Source: Bacillota bacterium
Lineage (GTDB): Bacteria; Bacillota; Clostridia; UBA1381
NCBI GenBank assembly: GCA_021203665.1
Contig: JAJQAT010000085.1
Span: forward strand, 1-11,170
DNA length: 11,170 nucleotides
Direction: 5' to 3'
This document shows positions 5,536-11,170 of the stretch, in pieces. Both the position numbers and the translations under genes were made by a program. Position 1 is the stretch's first letter. Each line of letters begins with the position of its first letter. The notes beneath the pieces are model-generated. The model searched no databases and was not told the origin of the DNA. It saw only the letters and a list, made by a program, of their open reading frames with translations.

Positions 5536-8500
5536 TTACCGGCTTGCGGGCAATGCCGCCGGTATCATGGACTCCATAGAATCCCACGCGTATATTTTTA
5601 TGTCATACCAATCAACAGCGGAATCCACACTCAAATCAATCGTGCCGCTGCCGTCATACGTTTCGGTTTGCGCCGCTAAAAGCACTCCCGAATAGCCGTA
5701 AAACGCGGCAATGACCTGTGAACCCTCCGCAACACCGTATAAATTCGCCAGCACTCCGGTGCGGTTTATGCCGCTGCTGTCCGAGCTGTAATAGGTTCCT
5801 TCGATTTCAATATAAGGTATGCTCTCTATAACAAGCTCAACCGTATATTTGCCCGGCGTATCGGGAAGAGTTGCGGTAAACACCTGTCCGTCGTGCATTC
5901 TGTTGTTATCAACCGCCGATTCATACACGTCGGATGCGTCGTAAACATTCGTGAATATTATTTTCGCGCTTCTGTATGAGCTTGAGCTTGTGTATGTGAG
6001 AATATTCCCGTATTCATCGGCAACATCATTCAGAACAAACTCCGCTTCTCCTCCGGCTCTGTATGATGAGCCGTCATACGCCGACAGCGTTCCTGTAAAG
6101 GTGCTTCCCATAGCTATCTCGGTAAGCTCATCATCCGTTATGGTTATATTCGCGCCCGACTCGAAATCGTATGTGTCGTTTCCGTACAAATACGCGCTCC
6201 AGGAATATGTGCCTGCCGACAGCTTTCTTGCGTATGACTCCTTTCTTCCGCTAAAGCTGCTGCTTGTACCGGCGTCGATGTTGCTAAAAGAAATTCTGAT
6301 ATAATTACCGTATATTTTCGGCCACGATACACCGATGTTTATATCGGCGTAATCACTCAAGTCGATAACCGCGTCGCCGTCTGCCGTGGAAACATCAACG
6401 CTCTCCGACAACGAATATCCCGATGATGTGAAGGTAATATATACGGTATACTCCGCCGCGGGCAACGATATGGTGTCGGATGTGCCGGCAATATCTCCCC
6501 AAGACTCCTCTTCACCTATATCGCGGATGGTATAGCTTTGAAGCTCCACATTTTCCGAGCCTATAATTTGCAGGGTTTTATTATTTTCCATTGTCAAAAC
6601 CACCTCGGAATTCGTCAGCGGCGCAGCCGCCACAAATCCGTCTCCGACGGCGTACACGGTGTAATTTTCGGGATTGGCAATCATATCGTCGCTCGGTACT
6701 ATTTTATATGTCGAATTACCTCCGATAATATACGACGCATACTCTATCGTTTCGCCGTCGCCGATGTACAGCTCCTCAACTCCGTCCAATGCCTGCGCGT
6801 TGACCGTTATGTAATTTATACAGCTTACAGGGTCCAAGGCTATTGTTTCGGCGGATGATACGGTGATATATTTGTTTATATAATTAAATGAGCCGTCATA
6901 CATAAATCCGACATATACCCTATATGCTCCCTCGCTTAATTTGACATTATTATCAACCTCGCCTATATATGTCTCTTCATCGCCGTTTACCGCGTAAATT
7001 TCAATATACATAATATCGGCATTACTCTCGTCAATATACAGTGTCGCTAAATCTTCGATTGATATTTCCATGTCGCCGCCCGTAAAATCGTCAATATAGC
7101 AGAAGTTATCACCGCAAAACGCAGCCTTATACGCATCATAATCCGAGTAATACGGGTCTATCGATACAGTAATCGTATTATCGGACGTTTCGGTGTCATA
7201 TCCGTAATACATTCCGCTCCATTCCGAGTCATAGCATTTAAGCATTGTCACCTCGACATCATCCGCGTCGGCATCGGTAAAGGTATATTTGCCCGACAGT
7301 GAATTTAGGCTCGTAACATACACGTAGAAATAATCATACACCTCGTCCGCCAATGAAATTCTGAATTCATATTCGCCGTATTCCTCGGGCATTGTGTACA
7401 CAAAAGCGTTGCCGCTGTCGGCGTCTAAGCCGTCGTAGGAATATATGCTAATCTTATCCGCAAGCTCCGAAAGCTGTATGGTTTCTCCGTTATTGTTTAC
7501 GGTTATATAGTCGCCTATATTTATCGTTTCGCCCGATTTGGCTGTTATATCCTGCTCTGTGTTAAAGGAATATCCGCCGTAAAGCGAGGAATATACCGTG
7601 ATATAGTCCGCGCAGTCGCCCATTGTAAGATATATATTCGCGCTGCCCGTATCTGTCGCGGTTATGAGCAGGGGATTGCTTTCATTTATGCTTATTATGC
7701 TTGACGCTGTTGTTATTTCCAAGACATCGGCAAAGTCCTTAAGCTCATAAACGGTTCCGCTGTCGGTGTCAACAACCTTGACATAGTCATTTAGATTAAT
7801 TTCAACATTCGGCTCTGTATCAATATCCGTCATGTCAAAGTAATAGCCGGTATAATGCTCGACAGCCTCCGTAACGGTAAAGTCTGATGATAATTCATAT
7901 ACATTGCCGAACTTATCATTTACGGTCACCTTAACGGTGTGAGTGCCAACCGCCAATTTGCCCGCGCTGCACCAATATGACGTTCCGCTGCTTTTAACGG
8001 TGCTTTGAACCTCGCTTCCGTCCAATGAAAAGCTTACATCGGAAACATCGGCATTATTGCTTATAACCGTCGATATAATTTGGTCGTCCGTCTGCTCGAC
8101 ATCGGAATCGGGCGAAAGATTTTCTATCACCGGCACCTGCTCCGCTCTCGCGGTATACGCTTTTGACGCGGTGTTGTTGTCCTCCGTTTCCTCGTCAAGG
8201 TCTTCGGATGTGTTCAATATTTCCACGGTTATATTATTGTTTTCAGTTTGCGGGGTAAAAGCAATCTCCACGCTGCCGCTTGAAAAATAGGTCATAAATT
8301 CATTTTCCTTGCTCTCCAAAAGCTCGCCGTTGTTATACACGTTTATAGTGTAAAATCCCGATTGTGAGCCTCTGTTGTAGTAGTTTACCTTTAGATTTGC
8401 CTCGTGACCTATAATCAAATCATCGTCACAATAAATGTTTTCCGCGTATACCGAGAAATCCGGCTTTAACCTCATATCGAAAAGGTCCTCGGCGGAGCCG

Positions 8501-11025
8501 ACGTAGCTTACTATGTAATCCTCCGGATAAATTACCGTGAATTGGTTATCCGTCGAAACAATGTAATGTCCCGCGTCCGTGTCATAATCGCGCACAAAAT
8601 TGTTCGACCCGCCTATGTTCAAATAATCGGTCGGAATTTCCTGTATATCAACCTCTGTAAGTCCGTTATTCTCGCCCTGCGCGACGCTTTTTCCGTTCAG
8701 ACAATATTCATAGCTTATTACCTCATTGTCAACATATGATGCGGAGCCTTCGCTGTACACTCTGCCCGTATAGAACAGACTTACGGTTTCCTCGCTGTCC
8801 TCCTCATCCTCAAGCGCGGAAACACCCGTGCCGACGATATATTGAAGCGGTATAATTTCCGAAATCACGCCGCTGTCGTTCTGCGCGTATGTGTAAACAA
8901 CACAGCTTTGATCCAATGTTATGGGTCCGTCATACAGGCTGTATTCAAAGCCCTCGGTATCATCTGTAAATTCCGTGTCAATGTAATAATATACATCCTC
9001 GCCGTTATCGGGCGTCAGGGTAAGCTCCGTTCCCTTTTCAACCGTGCCGCTTTCAACACTCGGCTCCGGCGGCAGAGGCTGTCCGTCTATTAAATATACA
9101 TATGTAACCGACTCGCTGTCGTCGCTTTCGGAGGATAATCTGTCATCCTTGGTGACAACGGTAACCTTTGTGGAATTATCGATAACTACCGAATCATCCT
9201 GGGTGTAAGGCTTGTGATTGGATGAAATCCATGTGCTGTAATATCTCTTTTTGGGTGCGGAAAAGCTTACCTTTGTACCCTTTTCGACGGTGCCGCTCTC
9301 CTTGTCCGGCTTTATTACTATAATGATTGTTCTGCTCGTACCGCGATTTACCGCTCCGGGAACTTTAAAATTACTTTCTATAAGTCCCTTGTTTGTACAC
9401 TGGCTGCCCGATTCCGACGCGCCGAATTTTCCGCCAGTATTCACGTCCGCGGCATTGTCCGAATCATCACCCTTATTCGCGTTCGCGGCATCAACCGCGG
9501 CTTCTATTTTTTCTCTTTCCGCGGATGCCACCAAGCTTGTTATTATTGAAGCCAGTCCAAATTCCACTCCGATTCCGGTGGCAATTCCCACAACTCCCGC
9601 GACGGTAAGACCATATTCGGCTAATACATACATCTTATATTGCTCCCGCGTTTCGTAATCCGGAATCATGCTGAGATAATTTTGAACCTTTTCCATGTCC
9701 TTTTTAAAACCGCAGGCGCAGGCAACTGCCTGGAATACGGCAAACACGTTGCCGAGCTTACCGCCCAATTCCGTATCGCCGCCGAGTGTTAAGGTAATGT
9801 CAATCGCCGTTGGTATATCAATATCCATTGTATGAACGGATGCTTCCGCGCCCTCAAAGGCAAACGAATACTGCTCATAAACAGAATCATATATCTGTGA
9901 ATACTCCTCGGCGGTCAGAGTATAGCTCATGGTCGCGATAATTTCCCCTCCGGATTCCTCAATATTGAATGTATCCGCCGCGGCTGTGCCGGAGCTTACA
10001 GGGGTGCCGGTCATGGTGTAGCTAAGCTCCAAGGTGCTTTCCAGGTCGTCGCCGTACAATAAATTGTAGCCGGTTTCAACATTGAATCCGTCCTCGCTGA
10101 TTGTGACGTCGTTCACGTAAACGCTGTCATAGTCCGGCGTAAGGTTTATAAACGGATTTCCGTCCTGAATCTGTTGAATATTTTTGACCGAGGAATAGAC
10201 AATTTCGTTGTCCCCTATGTCAAAGCTCACATCCTGCGTATAGCTGTCGCCGTTGCCGGTTATAATAACCGTTCCCGAAAGAGAGGTCATGTCGTTATCA
10301 TCCATTACGCCCAGGTCGGGGCATACCGAAAACGTGACAGATTCGCCGCTTGCCAGCAAATAATTTTCTACGGGCGTGCTTGTATACACATAGTCCTTTA
10401 TATCATCGTCAAAGCTGAAGCTCAAATCGGTAATGCTGTTTCCGCCGGTGTTCGTTATTTGATACGTCTGCTCCAGCGACGCGGAATTTTCCGAAATTTT
10501 CTCGACAGATATTGCCATCCCCGATATATCTATGTTAAGGTCAACATACGCGGCGGATGTACGCACGGCGGTGCCGTTAATCACTTCCCACGCGTAAATA
10601 TAAAAGCCGACATTGCTTTCGGAAGCGTTTTGCGCGAAAACGGCTAAGGTGGCATTCGCGCTTTCGTTTGCCCTTAACAGCATCGGCTCGGATTTTGAGC
10701 CGCTTTCAATAAAATTGACCGCCAGATCTCCGGACACATCGCCGCAGGTAAAATATACCTCTTTGTCGGCACTTTCCACATTCTCCACCGATATGTCGAG
10801 ATATTGAGCGTAGTCCCTGTCAATATCACAGTAATAGTCGGACGACGTGAAAAGTCCCGCGTCAAGCCCGTAATCGCCGTCGTCGCCGGTGCCGCTTTTC
10901 ACAACGTCTATCGCCTCATCCATTTTAGCCGTCAATTTCACCGTGTCATCATCCGCGTAAACCGACGGAATCAGTGCCGCCGTCATGGACGCGGCGAGCA
11001 GTATGGAAATACCTCTTTTAAACAT
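5536..11025 (-). CDS. Very large exported multidomain beta-sandwich protein (CARDB-like, CHB_HEX_C-like, Ig-like modules)
   Basis: 1829 residues from the ATG at 11025. AGGAGG (11038-11033) lies seven bases upstream and the protein then opens with a signal peptide (MFKRGISILLAASMTAALIP, cleavage probably after SVYA). An in-frame ATG at 11064 lacks a ribosome binding site. Approximate modules: N-terminal beta domains 25-270 (including an Ig-like TNTGGNSITDLSFSF unit); a glycine-rich hydrophobic stretch ~470-500; two SGTVEKGT-started modules at ~570-630 and ~655-729, the second like chitobiase C-terminal/Fn3-associated domains; a CARDB-like domain ~854-958; an Ig-like domain ~964-1055; two related modules ~1058-1145 and ~1147-1238; three transthyretin-like units after ~1360; and a C-terminal module ending WDSMESMIP. 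The protein is acidic and rich in Ser, Tyr and Asp. No LPXTG, dockerin, SLH or catalytic motif was seen. An extracellular adhesive or scaffold role is inference; the substrate is unknown. Confidence 0.85.
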   Translation of the reverse strand: MFKRGISILLAASMTAALIPSVYADDDTVKLTAKMDEAIDVVKSGTGDDGDYGLDAGLFTSSDYYCDIDRDYAQYLDISVENVESADKEVYFTCGDVSGDLAVNFIESGSKSEPMLLRANESANATLAVFAQNASESNVGFYIYAWEVINGTAVRTSAAYVDLNIDISGMAISVEKISENSASLEQTYQITNTGGNSITDLSFSFDDDIKDYVYTSTPVENYLLASGESVTFSVCPDLGVMDDNDMTSLSGTVIITGNGDSYTQDVSFDIGDNEIVYSSVKNIQQIQDGNPFINLTPDYDSVYVNDVTISEDGFNVETGYNLLYGDDLESTLELSYTMTGTPVSSGTAAADTFNIEESGGEIIATMSYTLTAEEYSQIYDSVYEQYSFAFEGAEASVHTMDIDIPTAIDITLTLGGDTELGGKLGNVFAVFQAVACACGFKKDMEKVQNYLSMIPDYETREQYKMYVLAEYGLTVAGVVGIATGIGVEFGLASIITSLVASAEREKIEAAVDAANANKGDDSDNAADVNTGGKFGASESGSQCTNKGLIESNFKVPGAVNRGTSRTIIIVIKPDKESGTVEKGTKVSFSAPKKRYYSTWISSNHKPYTQDDSVVIDNSTKVTVVTKDDRLSSESDDSESVTYVYLIDGQPLPPEPSVESGTVEKGTELTLTPDNGEDVYYYIDTEFTDDTEGFEYSLYDGPITLDQSCVVYTYAQNDSGVISEIIPLQYIVGTGVSALEDEEDSEETVSLFYTGRVYSEGSASYVDNEVISYEYCLNGKSVAQGENNGLTEVDIQEIPTDYLNIGGSNNFVRDYDTDAGHYIVSTDNQFTVIYPEDYIVSYVGSAEDLFDMRLKPDFSVYAENIYCDDDLIIGHEANLKVNYYNRGSQSGFYTINVYNNGELLESKENEFMTYFSSGSVEIAFTPQTENNNITVEILNTSEDLDEETEDNNTASKAYTARAEQVPVIENLSPDSDVEQTDDQIISTVISNNADVSDVSFSLDGSEVQSTVKSSGTSYWCSAGKLAVGTHTVKVTVNDKFGNVYELSSDFTVTEAVEHYTGYYFDMTDIDTEPNVEINLNDYVKVVDTDSGTVYELKDFADVLEITTASSIISINESNPLLITATDTGSANIYLTMGDCADYITVYSSLYGGYSFNTEQDITAKSGETINIGDYITVNNNGETIQLSELADKISIYSYDGLDADSGNAFVYTMPEEYGEYEFRISLADEVYDYFYVYVTSLNSLSGKYTFTDADADDVEVTMLKCYDSEWSGMYYGYDTETSDNTITVSIDPYYSDYDAYKAAFCGDNFCYIDDFTGGDMEISIEDLATLYIDESNADIMYIEIYAVNGDEETYIGEVDNNVKLSEGAYRVYVGFMYDGSFNYINKYITVSSAETIALDPVSCINYITVNAQALDGVEELYIGDGETIEYASYIIGGNSTYKIVPSDDMIANPENYTVYAVGDGFVAAAPLTNSEVVLTMENNKTLQIIGSENVELQSYTIRDIGEEESWGDIAGTSDTISLPAAEYTVYITFTSSGYSLSESVDVSTADGDAVIDLSDYADINIGVSWPKIYGNYIRISFSNIDAGTSSSFSGRKESYARKLSAGTYSWSAYLYGNDTYDFESGANITITDDELTEIAMGSTFTGTLSAYDGSSYRAGGEAEFVLNDVADEYGNILTYTSSSSYRSAKIIFTNVYDASDVYESAVDNNRMHDGQVFTATLPDTPGKYTVELVIESIPYIEIEGTYYSSDSSGINRTGVLANLYGVAEGSQVIAAFYGYSGVLLAAQTETYDGSGTIDLSVDSAVDWYDIKIYAWDSMESMIPAALPASR

Positions 11026-11053
11026 ATTTTTTCCTCCTCTTTTATATTTATTT

Positions 11054-11097
11054 AAAAAACGCATTGCGGCCGCATAAAATACACCGTCGCAATGCGT
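11054..11097 (-). terminator. Terminator-like hairpin upstream of the giant exported-protein gene
   Basis: On the minus strand ACGCATTGCG (11097-11088) pairs perfectly with CGCAATGCGT (11068-11059), extendable by one G-T and one C-G pair, then continues as T6 (11059-11054). It ends only 16 bases before the AGGAGG of the exported-protein gene. It could end an upstream minus-strand gene to the right, with the promoter of the large gene hidden in the short remainder, or act as an attenuator if the promoter lies upstream of it. No convincing promoter was found between 11026 and 11137. Confidence 0.7.
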
Positions 11098-11137
11098 CTT
11101 GATTTTTTATTAACACAGCTCAATAAAACAGATTTAT

Positions 11138-11170
<33 letters not shown>

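Noticed and set aside
9029..9305. Similar nucleotide stretches encoding SGTVEKGT twice, considered as a recombination repeat
   Set aside because: Identity is short and interrupted; it is best explained as the shared start of two homologous protein modules.
11026..11064. Upstream in-frame ATG at 11064 for the giant protein
   Set aside because: It has no ribosome binding site and lies right at the hairpin; the ATG at 11025 has AGGAGG at ideal spacing and begins a classic signal peptide.

Overview
The window looks like ordinary chromosome from an anaerobic, low-to-mid-GC Firmicute, most likely an uncultured gut Clostridia lineage. The clues are a tRNA-Gly with encoded CCA, a divergent pdxR / pdxST locus of the Firmicute type, strong AGGAGG-like ribosome binding sites, sigma-A-type promoters with TTGNNN/TATAAT boxes, and a very large secreted beta-sandwich protein of the kind common in gut Clostridia. 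This placement is inference from gene content. No mobile element, CRISPR array or rRNA was seen.

Layout from left to right: (1) 1-82, the 3' part of tRNA-Gly(GCC) and its terminator. (2) 105-3049, the vitamin B6 locus. A MocR-type regulator (pdxR, minus strand) diverges from pdxS-pdxT, the two subunits of PLP synthase, which overlap by one base and end in a strong terminator. The 107-bp divergent region holds two face-to-face promoters with overlapping -10 boxes and a 24-bp near-palindrome, placed so that PdxR could shut off itself while acting at the pdxS promoter. The regulator has Arg where the PLP-binding Lys of the aminotransferase-like domain is expected. (3) 3048-5455, a minus-strand gene for a membrane-anchored protein with Rossmann-type domains and a C-terminal RyR-like segment. 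It has its own good promoter. Its last ~62 codons are read in the wrong frame because a 34-bp direct repeat with a 68-bp period shifts the frame; the original C-terminus is still present in another frame. (4) 5488-11025, a minus-strand gene for an 1829-residue exported protein made of repeated beta-sandwich modules (CARDB-like, chitobiase-C-terminal-like, Ig-like and internal duplications). It contains one unexpected glycine-rich hydrophobic stretch. (5) 11026-11170, its upstream region, with a terminator-like hairpin and, at the window edge, a (TCTG)n tetranucleotide tract of at least eight units that could make expression variable.

Only the pdx genes form a clear functional unit: PdxT releases ammonia from glutamine and PdxS uses it to build pyridoxal 5'-phosphate, probably under PdxR control. 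The two right-hand genes lie on one strand but are separated by a strong terminator and a separate promoter, so a shared function is not shown. The best candidates for something undescribed are the Lys-to-Arg regulator, the broken RyR-like membrane protein and the possibly phase-variable giant surface protein. I did not find convincing evidence of a wholly new system.
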